DNA of 64,000 bases, from NCBI GenBank assembly GCA_025267735.1, contig CM046298.1, forward strand, positions 40,798,917-40,862,916. The letters run 5' to 3'. Source of the stretch: Mactra quadrangularis (taxonomy: Eukaryota > Mollusca > Bivalvia > Venerida > Mactridae). This document shows positions 39,137-54,100 of this stretch, piece by piece. The stretch's first letter is position 1. Every line of letters starts with the position of its first letter. The notes under the pieces were generated by a model. It did not search any database, was not told the origin of the DNA, and saw only the letters and a list, made by a program, of their open reading frames with translations. The position numbers and the translations under genes were made by a program.

Positions 39137-42100
39137 GTAAGTCTTCTGCATGTTTTACAATATAATATTACACAACATTTTTTAATTGTTTTTGTGATGA
39201 CGTCAATATTGAAAAATATTATGGCATGCCTTTAGTGATGACGTAAATATTGTTATAATGTACAGTAGCCTGTTCAATTACACAAAACGTTACAGAACAT
39301 TCCGTAACGACACATTCGAAACTCCTCGGCCATTCACTGCAAATATTCTCATCTAATACACAAATATGCGATCGTGAAGGCAATGAGTGATGTTTCAAAA
39401 TTTACGGACTAAAAACGAAACATCACTAATTGTCTAAACGATCATATATTTGTTTACTTCAACACCGGTAGTTTCAAAATAGCGTCTAAATATGTCCGAG
39501 ATTAATCTCAGTGAATGGCCGAGGAGTTCCGAATGTATCGTTACGGAACGTTCTGTAACGTTTTGTGTAATTGAACAGGCTACTGTATCATGTCTTTAAG
39601 TGATGACGTCAACATTTTACAATATTAAGTCAAGGCATTAAGTGACTACGTTAATATTGCAAAATATTATGTCACGCCGTTTGTTGATGACGTAAAACTG
39701 GGCAGTTCCATGGCATGCTTTCGGAGATGAAGTAAATAGTGCAGTATAATTTGTCATGCTTTTTGGTAATGACGTTGAAACCGTTTCATAATTAAGTCAT
39801 GCTTTTTGATGATGACGTTAAAAGTGTTAAATATTATATCATTAACTTTGGAAAAGACGCTAAAAGTGTGCAATATTCTTCCAAGCTAGCAAACATACAG
39901 GGAAAACGCACAAAGAGCTGCATATCTACAACTGATAATGATAATTTCACAGACATACGTACGCTACTTCAACTTAAACTTCAATGGTGATACTTGGCAA
40001 TATCCACCATGTCGACATCCACGCTTGGTGTATTATTGAAAATTTAGACCGTTATATGTAGGAACTTTTTTTCTCAAGTTATGCCATTCGCCAATGGCAT
40101 TTGTATAATTAAATCGGCAAAGGCGTATGCTTTTGAAATAACTAAATTGTACCTAATTGTATATGAAACCATATACTAGTCTGTGATGAACTGCATTATA
40201 TTTCAGTGTTTAATGTCATGTAAGAATGCTGCAAGGAACCTGACATCATGTGATACACAACAATGTATGGTAAGTGCATTGTTTTCAGTTAGTGCGCCAT
40301 AATACCATAGAGTGTAGGTATTTTTTTACTTTGGTGTATCAATTTATCAAAAGACAAGTCAAACTTTCAAATACAGGACGGAATGAATATATTCAGAATG
40401 TTCTGTTATTATCTATGTAAAACAAGTGAGTCTCAGCTGCGCTTCGGGCCATATACCTTCTTCAGTCTGACCAACCAGTCCGTATAAACTTGCATATTGC
40501 CCTCATGGCCATGTATTATTTGTTAAATATAACATGGCGTATGGTGTTTAAGACGTCATTTGAAAATAATGTTTTGATGGGTTGGTTCGTGCCGACTGTT
40601 TTTAAATAGAATGTGCTCATCTTTATATAACCAACTGAACATGAAATGAAACAAAGTTAATGATTAACATTTGACCTTTGTTTTAAACGGCGCCAATTCC
40701 TACCTCTGGAGGCATCTTTATTAACTAACTTTTGTCATATTAGTCCTTACTCGTGAAATATTTAGGTTAATTATGTGTCACTGTGAATTCCAATGTACTA
40801 CAGATGTCGTTTATGCATCAGTCATCAGTACTTTAGTTAATAAAAAATGCAGGTCAAATTACGTCTTGCGAAATATAAAAAATATCATAAATTAAAGTTA
40901 TTTCATTAGCATTAATTAAGGTTATTTGGATGATTTACAAAGGCATTAAGTAGAGACACCATGAACTAATTTTTTTGACACATATGGAGCTAAAAAGAAC
41001 ATTATGGAAATCTTAATTACTTAATTTATTATTGCACGTCATACCCACTGGTTACTGTACTAAAATGTGAATATCAAATCCTACAGAGGGTGAGAGAACG
41101 GAATGTTCACTCGAGACAAGTAATGTCAACCCAAGATTTAACCTTGGTTAACATTACTTGTCCTGAGTGAACACTCCGTTCTATCCCCTTCTGTAGGATG
41201 TGATACTTGTTTTATTATACCAAACAACAAAAGTCAGAAATTGTTGACAATTTAATATATATAACTAGTTAACCAGATAATTAACTAGTTAATTAGGTAG
41301 TTAGCTAATTACGTAACTAGTTATTTTTCAATAAATAAAAAATCATAACAGGAAAAAGATGCAAGTTAGTGCTTACAACTGCCATTGTGTATTATTTTAC
41401 CATTTAATGTTAAGTGGTTAACTTGTTACGTAACTAGTTAACCACTTTAATAACGTGTTAGTTATGTGGTTATCTGGTGGCAGAAATATGCCACCATACA
41501 ATTCATATAATATAGTACAATATACTGTTAAGTTCCACTGTTAGGAATTTTGAAATCTATGGTCTTAAACGTTGGGGTGGTTTAATATAGGGGACCTCTG
41601 ATTTCTTTAATTTTGCATTAGGACTAAGCAATCGTCAAATTCGCAAAATTTGGCAATAAACGAGAGGCTTTATAACGGCTAGACTTCATTGTAATAATGG
41701 GTGTCGGTAGCTGGTTACTTTTTGACCAACTACATAAATTAAAATTTCTCACAATTTTGACTCTCCCATAGTAATAGTTAATTTACATAAATTGAGACAA
41801 GTTGGAATGTATGCAGAATATGGTACATGTAGGTCAAAGTTCACGCCTATAATTCCACTCATTAACATGCAGACTAACAACATTACTTACTTGTCTGACA
41901 TTTATCGCGACGGTGATATGGACCGACGGTTAAGTCTTTTAGTTTCCTTGTATTTGAAAGATGAGTTTAGAGAACGACGTAGACAACAAAATGTGCATAC
42001 TTAAATTATACTGTACCATAAATGTTTATCATGCTTCATGCTAGTATATAACACAAAACACCTTGTAAATAAAAAAGTACTAGAAATTGCGTTGTAAAGT

Positions 42101-45100
42101 CAAGGTTAATGTTGCATCACGTTCACCGACTTACTGATGTTACCATAACGCCAGGTTGTTGATATCTGTCTATCAATGTCACTGTGAAGTCTTTTATTCC
42201 GCCTTTTTGCCTTCGAATGGAATTAAGTCACTCTCACAGGCCATCTTTTACACCTGAGTCAAGTAAAGCAAAGCAAGTAAGGCTTAAGGCTATTAGTAGT
42301 GCCTTTAGTTGGGCTTGAAAACCCCATCCCTCTCGATCTCTAAGCTCGCGTCCCACTACTTTCTGTATATACTATAACATTAATATTTTGATCAGCAATA
42401 CAAATTAATGAATGTCAGACGTATTATTTTGTCATATTGATTGCTATGGTAACTGTCGCTTACTTCTATGGCATTGTTAGTTGTATGTCCCTATGGGGGC
42501 GTGGTCGAGTGGTCCCGACAATGTACTAGTAATTATTGGATTGCCAACTCCGCATTTGTTAAAATCACATCCAACATCTACCTCATTGTTTCCTCGAACA
42601 AGAACCTATATCCTACGTGCTCAGTACTGGAATACCAGAAAGCGGAATCAAAAATGATTAATTTAAATTGCAAGGGTTTGTTTCTCCCAGAATTTGGTTG
42701 CCAGCTTCCAATTAGGTTTTGTCAATTATTTGAATTAATGTAGTAAATCTTGTTTTCTATATTTTGTTATCAGGATGATGCTAGCTGTGCTGAAAGCTGT
42801 GACTTCCTGCAAAATATTTCAACTTTGAATTTTGGTATGTATAATTGTTTTGCTACATTATCATTTTGGATTTAATTAATCTCGGCAGCATATTATGAAA
42901 ATTCTAACGATAATTTAACAATACAACATAGAAGGATTTACGGCTAAAATTGGTCGTAAGACGGTTGATAATGCGGGCCCCTGGTCCCGGATTTTCAAAA
43001 TAGTTCAATTTGAATATTCACTCGAACTCAAATAATTATACTTAAATATTTGACGAAGAAGAGAAGTCACTTGAATATTCATACAGTATGTACATTTGTA
43101 ATTGTGATTAGCTATTTTGCAAACTCAAGTGTTTTGAGTGAAAACTCAGATTTGAGTGAAAAGCATGTTTTTTTCTGTTAAAATTAGTTCAGTGGCAACT
43201 AATGTTAATTGTGTAAAAGCTCACACATAAATTTTTCATGAATCTGGGGGCCTGCTATAGACTTTTTCAATAAGTTATTATACTTTACCTTTTTCAATCA
43301 GTTCCGTATTTCCACTCCTTGCTTTTAAGAAGTCAAAAACAATTACCTATATTTACTGAAGTATTTAAGTGTTGTTTTTTTCTACACTTAAAGAAACTAG
43401 TTCACAGATTTGGTTATTTTTTTCATATTTTCAAGATACCATTTAGCGTCTGTAATTGAGTCAAAAAATTAATTCTTAATATTTTGAGACAAACTGACCT
43501 GTAGGTTGCAAGAAATATACAATAAAAGTTACAAAACATGCACTAAACGTGTCTATACCATGACATACGGGATAGATTTTTACTACATGAAACACCATTA
43601 TTTGTAGTTGTATGTCAATTTGCACTAAATTGTTTTTACACTACTTTCCTGCTTCCAAAAAAGTTAACATACAATAACAATAACAATATTGATAGTTTTA
43701 GAAGAAGTTGATATTTATGTTGAATCTGTGAATGAGTACCTTTAAAACGATTAAGTATGAGAAAAGTTAAGATATGTCAGAACGTCTTGATTCCATGTTG
43801 TTCATCAAGTATGATTGCTCAACGAATACTTCCAGTATCACTTGAATAAATGTTTTTACCCAAAGTGAACTGTTTTGCCTGGAAATGTTCACAGACCACT
43901 TTAAACATTCTTGTATGATTTTTCGTCTTTTCTTTAATGACAGATGATACCATGCCAATAGTCTCAGATTCTCCAGAAGTAGTCTGTAAGAATGTTTTAC
44001 ATGGAACAGACTGTAGTAAGAACCAGAACGTAGCTGGAATGTTTATTAAGTGGATCTCTGTGTTAAATGATACTACTGATGGTCTGGTTTACGTAGTGCA
44101 TGCAAGGTCCAGAAATGCATCGAACTTGTCCCTTGGCCCATGGGAGACTAAAGCTATGGTAAGCATTGTTTGATTGACCAGTACAACTCTATTTTAAGCA
44201 TAATAAGGGACTTTAGTCAGCTATCTTTCACTGATAACATCTGAAGCAATCCAGTGGGTAAGTAGGTCTTACAGTTGGAATCCTCGGATTTTATCTTTGA
44301 ATGTCTATGTAAGGATAACAAAATATTTCAACATATATATTTCTTGTTAATGCAGAAATTAACAGAAGTGATTAAAATTAGATAGTTCTTTACCTTAAAA
44401 ATACTTAGCTTGAATTTCAAACAAATTGAATGATTCACAAAAAAGTTATTAAATATTAATTTGGTAAATTGACATTTAAAACTAAAGCTAAAATCCGAGT
44501 AATTCAACTAATTGGACCTACCTATTTGAAGAGTATACAAGGGGAAATGACTGACTTAAGTCCCTTATTACAAAATAAAGTACGATCTAAATTGTCATTA
44601 TTTTGTATAAACAAGTCAAGCTACTCGCTTACAAATTTAGTTTTAATTTGTATTTTAAATAGCATATCAGGGTCTAAGAATGTGATGACAATGATATCGC
44701 CGAAGTAATTCGTATAACATTTCGCAGTATTTTGAATTTGTTCATTAGAGCCAATAGAAAAAGTGGAAAACTACCGATTGTACCCGGATAGGACACCAAA
44801 AAACCCACTATGTACAGAGAGAAACCAAAATCACAGTTCACCGCGTATAACAAAGATACACAGTTCAACCCCTCTTAAGCAGCCAGCTAAGGGAAACAGC
44901 CAAATTGGCTGCTTAAGCGGGATGAACACTTAAGAGTGGTTTGGCATTGAGAGGGGCGTCTGTAAGCAAAGTTTTAATGACAAGGTGTGGTTTTAATTGA
45001 AGCTGAATGCTTGTTTTATGCTTTACAAGACAAGGACATACATAGACAGTAAATTAGTTTCAGTCTGTGTAATATTCATTACACCGATTACAATGAAATC

Positions 45101-48100
45101 TGTGCTTTCATTTTAGGTGCCATCTGTATATGTTGGAATCACTGGTCTACGTTGTGGCACAGGCTATCAATTAAAGATAACAGTGGTTGGTATTAATGGT
45201 GTTATTGGACATTCTTCAACTTCTGATTGGAGTAAAACAATCGGAGGTAAGTTATTGAAATACTTCGTCGCCTCGCTCTAACAATGCTGTAAATACCAAA
45301 TTTTTATTTTTGAGTAATCGACTTAAAAGTTCAAAAGGTCTCATCTTGGTTGTTTCAATCTGAATAGACACGAGTCTTGGTAGGCACATTAACAATGTAT
45401 TTCAACACATACATAAGGAATATGATTGAAATATTGTGAACAATAATTCTAGAAACTGCATTACATGTAATTGTGTTTGGAGATAGATCAAACTTCGATT
45501 GTTTTGATTGATGCATCTCGTTCTAACATTGCGTTATCTCTAAGAGATAGAACAAGGTCATACAAATAGCTGGTGATGTTAAACTCATTTTTTTCAAAAA
45601 TGGAGATAGGACATTGTTAGATTTAGGCGACGACTTGATAGAGGTTATCCGAAACTCACATGTTGGGTGTTTTCCATCCATCAGTACTGACATGGTTCTG
45701 ACAAAGCATTTGACACATTATTGCTGGTAGTTACGTGACAAAAATTAACCTATTATTTGTACACGTACGGTTTATTGTGCTGTTACAGTTTCTCAATTAC
45801 ATATAGTGAATCATTAAGGACGCGAACATTTCTTGGTTTACAATAAACACTGATCAAATATCAATAATGAAATATTACTGAGATATAACTTTATTATGTA
45901 TTTGATAGATAATTACAAGCTGTATAAGCCGACATCATTAGCCGTAAAATCTGAAAGTGTTGTCAACAATAAAGCCAGTGTAACTGTAGTCTGGGATCCA
46001 GGAGAAGGTAAGAACAAAGCTCTAGCTTTACTCATTAATATTTCTTAAATGCAGAACACCTTTTTTTTTAACAACACTCATTGGGAGCGACTTAAGTGTG
46101 TTGCTGTCCAGAAGTTGTTGATCTGCAGAGGTTGACTTATATCAAAATTAAGTCAAAGGGAAATACCCTAGGCTGTTGTCGTGCGGAGGATTTGTTCCGT
46201 AGAGGGTCACTCTGCAGAGGCTTTACTGCATTATATAAATTCAATGGCTATCTGAAAATTAGATATTTAGTGGCCTCTGATTTGATTGATTGATGACCAC
46301 CGTTTAAATAATCAGTGACTTTACTTTTCAAGTGATATTGCACAATATCGTTAATGCAATGTTGTGTGATTGCCAAATGCATCAATATTCGTAGCTGAGA
46401 TTTTGTGACAGTCTTAAGCTCTCATTACTGTATTTGGCATTTGAGAAGACATTACATTAATGGTATTGAGGATTAAGTCTTTATACATGTAGATCATTAA
46501 GCCATTGAACTGAAACTGGAAGCAAAGCATTGACAGCGCTGTACGGACATGGGTTCAGCAATTCAAAACAAGGCTGCGTATAACTCTCCGATATTGTTAC
46601 CAATGTGACTATCTTTTCACGCGTAGGTATTACCCTAACTTCATTTTGCTGCGCTTTTAAAACTTGGTTTCGCATGACTGAATATAATTGTCTGCGTTTT
46701 TATACGGTTTAAAAATTGTGGTTTCTAAGACCTTGGTTGCAAATACTCCATAGAGTACAAAATGTCGTGGAGAGGACTAATTTAACTCGTATTCTGTTAT
46801 AACCGTTCGATGACATCTCTTAGGATTAGAATACGTCCTAGACTTCTGTCTTTGGCCTTCGAATATGCTGTTTTATGCATTTGAATAAGCATATCTTTCT
46901 TTCCACGTACAATAAAAAATTAATCATTATACTGGCAACTATTAAGTCCAGTTGTATAGAAGTATATATGGTGTGTTTTATTTTAAATTTGGACCGTGCC
47001 ATTTGCCTTTGTTCCTTACAAGTTGATGGCTTCCTTTGAAGGCAACGTTTTCGATAAATCAGAAACTTCCATTGCAACAAATGCTCAAATATAGCGAAAT
47101 CTTAGAACAAATGGCATTAATTAATGTTAGTTTCATTTTTGATATTGAATCATTATCAAGATATCTTTTATGTTAAAAACGTTATATCTTATTTTTCAGA
47201 TCAGTCTTGTTACTATGAGGTGCATTGGCTTGGTAGTAAAGTGGAACGATTCGAAATAAAGGCAAGTATGCGGTTATGTTTCATTTTTACAAACCAAAAC
47301 TCTCGAAAAAGCTATTTGTAAACATAGTTGATTCGTTAGAAAAATTGCGTATTTGGTCTTGCATGTCTAGGTACTTTATATGATGAACTTGCCCATTACC
47401 AGGCCAATAGGGTAATGCATGTACGTTATTTTACTAATTTATTTGCATCTTTTAGTGAATCAATCAATCTTCCATATTCATGTATATGGAGCCCGCTGTG
47501 CAAGCATATCGCCATATAGCAATCTACGATGCAAATGTTTGTAAAACGGGGCAGTATTTTGGTTGTGCTAGGTAGCATTATTTTTTTACTACCTAAATCG
47601 GACTTTATTTGTCATTTACTGAACTTACTATCTTGGTTATGCTAGCTTATAACAATACCGTTGCAAATAACTTAGCTGCCACATTATAGATACTTTTTAA
47701 ATCGCTACTAACCGACATCCTTTATTTTCCATAGCGACATCCCTGGCTAATATTTTCCATCGCGACATCTCTCGCTAATATTTTCCATAGCAACATCCTT
47801 GGCTTATATTTTCCATAGCGACACCATTGACTCGTATTTTCTATAGCGACATCCTTGGCTTATATTTTCCATAGCGACATCCTTGGCTCATATTATCCAT
47901 AGCGACATCCTTGGCTCATATGTTCCATAGCGACATCCTTGGGTAATATTTTCCATAGCGACATCCTTGGGTAATATTTTCCATAGCGACATCCTTGGCT
48001 CATATGTTCCATAGCGTCATCCTTGGCTAATATTTTCCATAGCGACATCCTTGGGTAATATTTTCCATAGCGACATCCTTGGGTAATATTTTCCATAGCG

Positions 48101-51100
48101 ACATCCTTGGCTCATATTTTCCATAGCGACATCCCTGGCTAATATTTTCCAAAGCGACATCCTTGGCTCATATTTTCAATAGCGACATCCTTGGCTAATT
48201 TTTCCATAGCGACATCCTTGGGTAATATTTTCCATAGCGACATCCTTGGGTAATATTTTCTGTAGCGACATTCTTGGCTCATATATTCCAGAGCAACATC
48301 CTTGGCTAATATTTCCCATAGCGACATCCCTGGCTAATATTTTCTATAGCGACATCCCTGACTGATATTTTATATAGCGACATCCCTGGCTAATATTTTC
48401 TATAGCCACATCCTTTGCTCATATTTTCCATAGCGACATTCTTGCTTGGATAATATTTTTATAGCGACATCCCTGACTGATATTTTCTATAGCGACATCA
48501 TGGGTCATATTTTCCATAGCGACATCTCTGGAATATTTTTTCCATAGCGACATGCCTGGCATATATTTCTATAGCGACATCCCTGGCTAATATTTTCCAT
48601 TGCGACATCATTGGCTCATATTTTCCATAGCGACATTCCTGGCTAATATTTTCCATGGCGACATCTCTCGCTAATATTTTCCATAGCGACATCCTTGGCT
48701 TATATTTTCCATAGCGACAACATTGGCTCGTATTTTCTATAGCGACATCCTTGGCTGATATTTCCCATAGCGACATCCCTGGCTAATATTTTCTATAGCG
48801 ACATCCCTGACTGATATTTTATATAGCGACATCCCTGGCTAATATTTTCTATAGCGACACCATTGGCTCATATATTCCAGAATGACATCCTTGGCTAATA
48901 TTTTCTATAGCAACATCACTGACTGATATTTTATATACAACATCCCTGGCTAATATTCTTTATAGCGACATCCTTGGCTCATATTTTCCATAGCGACATT
49001 CTTGCTTGGATAGTATTTTCATAGCGACATCCCTGACTGATATTTTCTATAGCGACATCCTGGGTCATACTTTCCAAAGCGACATCTCTGGAATATTTTT
49101 TTCCATAGCGACATGCCTGGCATATATTTTCTATAGCGACATCCCTGGCGAATGTTTTCCATTGCGACATCATTGGCTCATATTTTCCATAGCGACATCC
49201 CTTGCTAATATTTTTATAGCGACATCCTTGACTAATATCTTTTTCATAGCGACATGCCTGGCATATATTTTCTTTAGCGACATCCTTGGCTGATATTTTT
49301 ATAGCGACATCCTTGGCTCATATTTTCCATAGCGACATCCCTGGCTAATATTTTTATAGCGACATCCTTGGCTAATATTTTTATAGTGACATCCTTGGCT
49401 CATATTTTCCATAGCGACATCGTTGGCTAATATTTTTATAGCGACATCCTTGGCTCATATTTTCCATTGCGACATCATTGGCTAATATTTCTATAGCGAC
49501 ATCCTTGACTCATATTTTCCATAGCGACATCCTTGGCTAATATTTTTATAGCGACATCTTTGACTCATATTTTCCATAGCGACAACCTTGGCTAATATTT
49601 TTATAGCGACATCCTTGGCTAATATTTCTATAGCGACATCCTTGACTCATATTTTCCATAGCGACATCCTTGGCTAATATTTTTAAAGCGACATCCTTGG
49701 CTAATATTTTCCATAGCGACATCCTTGGCTAATATTTTTAAAGCAACATCCTTGGCTAATATTTTCCATAGCGACATCATTGGCTAATATTTCTATAGCG
49801 ACATCCTTGGCTCATATTTTCCATTGCGACATCGTTGGCTAATATTGTTATAGCGACATCATTGGCTCATATTATCCATAGCGACATCCTTGGCTATTAT
49901 TTTTATAGCGACATCCTTAGCTAATGTTTTCAAATATTCTCTTACAGGTGAATGTGACTGGAAAGTTTGAATATCAAAAACTGAATCTTGCATACTCACA
50001 AGACTATGAAATCAGAATAGCAAGTTGTGATAATATATTTGAAGATAAAAGCCCTGAGAAAATTTTGAATTATACAACACAGGATTGTCTTGTAGCACTA
50101 AATTATAACCATACAGAATGTGGTAAGTACTAACCTCCAAACGATAGTCAATAGTAATTGGTTATTACGCAGTGGTGGTTTTTAATTTTGGGTAGTTATA
50201 AACTGTTAATATTATGCCCATATTAATTGTCTAATTTGTCAAGATGAACAAGTCATACTGATTTGATAAACAGTATCCGGTGAAGGAGAGCCAGATATGA
50301 GGTTTTCTAAATAGAAACATCGAACCCTTAATATCGTTCAAAATTGTTAGCTAAACTGTACTAATGACATGTTTGCTGATTGTTAAATATAAAATGATCG
50401 GTGAATGTGGAGTGTATAAGCAGCTTAGCAGGACTATCACAGATGTATTTTCGCTTGTATTGCTTCTTGTACATTATTTTGCATGTAATTTTTATAAGCA
50501 AAAGATACATGTACAAGTCTTTAAAATACTTTTGCATATAGGAATAGATTTCGATAAGTTTGATCATGATATCCGGATGAATGAAAACTAAAACAACAAA
50601 ATGCAACAATAAAATGCATATTTAGTTGAGACAATTAGTTGAAGCGCTGCTATGACATAGTACAGTTAGATAGCTTATGTATAATTTTGTAGAAACTCTT
50701 GATTAGCTTAAATTGTGTGAAAAACTAAAGATATGTCGTCTTTTTCTTTGGACCCCATTCCATAGTGTAATAACATTTTTGTCATTAGATATATGGCGAT
50801 ACTAAATATATCTTAGGCCTACCTGTGTTTGCAGCTCCTTACGCGCCATCCAATCTGTCGTTAGAAGTGAATACAGAACCATTAGATACATACGTCAATG
50901 TTACATTGTCATGGGACCCACCAGCACATTCTAAAAGAGGTGATATACTGGAGTACATTGTAATATACATAAAAGAACCGGTACTAGGATCTCAAAAACA
51001 TTTAAATCCCCATCGTGGTATGAAGAGAAATGTTGTAAGTATATACATGAGTTTTCATTTTAATTTACGCTTGAATTTGTATAATGTTAAAGAGCATTAG

Positions 51101-54100
51101 GGTGAAATGGAAGTTCAATACATTATAATTTTTGATATGTACAGTACCCACCAAAATGTTGGAGACTTTTTCAGATTTGAGGCCTACTGAGTAGCTTTTA
51201 TCTAAAATTTGATAACTGTTTACTTTGATATGCTACGTGGTTTTGCAATTTTTTTTTGTTATTATCATAGTTGTAACTGAGACTACAAAAATAGCATATA
51301 AAGCTATGTAATGGAAAAAATTACAATAAACATGGTTTTGAAGGCTTTAGGATGTCAGATGCTAAATCTTATAAATGCTATATGATATTTCATTAAATTT
51401 GTTTCCGTTGTATCATAAACCATGCTTAAATGTATTAAAAATAATGATTCTACAAAAATAATCATCAAAAATTTAAGAATTGTAGTCCATTTAGTTTGTC
51501 TCCAAACTTTTTGTGGGTAACGTATAGTTCTTAGCGTTCAATCGTATAGCGTAGAAAGTTTATCTCAACCTAGCATGACATGAATAGCAAAACTTCGTGG
51601 TCGTTTTGGTTTTCGTTTAGTTAAGACCTTTACAACTATTTATCGTCGCATTCTTATCACTTCAACCTCTCCAGTACCAACATTATATAATATTCACATT
51701 TCATATATTTAATACATTTGTTTTGTGAGCTAAACGATACGTTATGTTGATATTGTTAAGTAACGTAAAGAAAAAAAAGAAAAAAATACACGGTCTTACC
51801 ACTCAGCAATAACGCTGAGAGGGAGATGTTTCCAGTTTTATCTTTTGTTATAAAAGGGGACGCCGTAAACAAATATCAAAAACAAGAAGCTAAGAGCTGT
51901 TGTTAGTGCTATCATTTTGGTTAAGTATGTTATGTAATATATTTTCAGACTGATACGCATGTTGAAATTGAAGGTATCAATAATCACAATGTATATAGTT
52001 TCATTGTCTCTGCCGTATCCGCAAAAGGAGAAGGACCTACTGAGAGTATCCGTATAGTAATAGGTACGTTAAACATAAAACAACATATTATTTGAATATA
52101 GAATGCATCGAATAACATGGAATGCACTTTAATTGATGGTTTATTATATATATATATATAAGGCCTCGGATTTTAAACTTTGTCTATCAGGCACATGAAG
52201 TGCGCTGATGCCCCAGAATGACGCTTAACTTGAATAATAATAAAAATCTCACCATAGTTCCTATCATTGGTTTTTTATGCAAATAGAGTCTAAAGTGAGT
52301 TTTGTTTATGCGCCACATAACCTTATGTCTGTCAATCAACACCTGTATTATCAAAACTGATGATTAAATAGACGTTCAATTTAAAATCTAGTAAAAGTTG
52401 TACAACTTTTAAGCAACCGGTGCACTTAAATGTTGAACAAAGGAGATGAGCAATGAGAATAATGAATAACATGTTATATGAAACATTTCATATTCAAATA
52501 ATACAGTATCAATGGTATCAAAATGTTGTCTTAAATGCATTTTGTATATAAAGGCTTATAAAAGAAGGAATGATATTTCATAACATATATGCATAATTTT
52601 ATATATAATATGTACTTAACAGAAAAAGCAGTATATATACATGTAAAGTAGATTTTACTTAGTAACTATCAAGAATGTATGTATGCAATATGTGTTATTG
52701 AAGTATTTGTTGTAAAATTGTCAGATTGAAATTTCTTTATGCAGGAATTGGAGTTCCATTTTTTCATTATTGTCCATAAATTAGTTGAAGCTCTTATTCC
52801 GTCATGACATTTGTCAAATGTTCAGTATTTAAATTATACAGCTTCACTAGACATAGTTAATGAGATTTATACATATCATCTTATATTATATATCGCTTTG
52901 ACTTATTATCTAAGCCTTGTTACCATTAGATAAATAAAAATGGTATAACTACATGTATTAGAATAATCGGCTCTTAATGTAATTGTATATCGATACAATG
53001 TAGGTAACAGCAATAATAGTCGACATCTTAATTATTATTAAAATATATAGTGTAATTACGAGAATGGTTATAATATAAAGATCATTTTCTCTCAAATTAT
53101 AAATTTGGTAATTAAACAATGTTCAAAAATGACATGATTCTGAAATTAAACAATATGGTCTTAATGATGAAACTTTACTACAGTTAAGCCTCATCCCATA
53201 AAATCGTGGCTTGTTGCGGACCCGTACGTGCAGACAGTCGTTGGCCGTGTGAAGCCTTGCGTATTAAGGTGACGGTACGTACATGGTACAAAACAACACC
53301 CCCGTACGAAGCCGTAGCTGGAAGATATGCATGTTTAATCCTTACTCGGCCACGATATTGTTCACGATTTGACTCTGAAACTGATGCGTGTATCCTGGGC
53401 TCATCTCAAGGACCCTGGTAAAAACGTAACAGTCCGTACGGGTACGCTAGTGTTCGTACGGGTCCTTGTGGAGCTTAATCGCACAGCGCCCGTACGGTGC
53501 CCTCACGGCTATTTTTATGTTTGTGGGACTATAGCATTAGACTAGTTTTGACCAGGCAATCAAAATGTAATTGCAAATACGGCGTTAGTCACAAAAATTG
53601 AAACATTGTCAAAATGTTTTATATAGATGTATCATATTTACAAATAGTTATGTTTTCAGTTTGTTCAAGTTTACAATTAGTGGTTATGTTATTTTATTTT
53701 ACAGGAAAGCTCCCGTCTAACTTTTCATTTGATGGTGAGATAATTTTGTCTGTAGGGATTTATTTCTATTGTAAATTTTAATTTCTTTGGTCACTTACTA
53801 TTGATGATTTATTTATTGTATGCTGTTGTATTTTGTGACATTTTAGTTGATATGAAAATATTTTCAATCTAGCTGCAATAGGTATTAAGATTGTTGACAA
53901 TGCTCATCCTTATGTTGACAGATTGTAATTAGAGGGAAGGAGACCTTTTATTTATAAGGAAAACCTGAATTATCATTTAATCTAATGAGTGTAGATATCT
54001 AGAACGAACGTCTCTGTAGCACTTCTAGAAATGTATATAGTACATAGAGAAAGTAATACTTTAAATTCATTTATACACACGTTAAATTCTAATAGTAATA

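Noticed and set aside
47893..49293. Long minus-strand and plus-strand frames with repeated LWKILAKDVA-like peptides
   Set aside because: They are the 28-bp minisatellite read as protein. The period is not a multiple of three, and the frames break with unit-length changes.
53206..53421. Conserved short frames shared with 58069-58302 and 34832-35035
   Set aside because: Similarity comes from the MITE family itself. The frames have no start or stop conservation and no domain.
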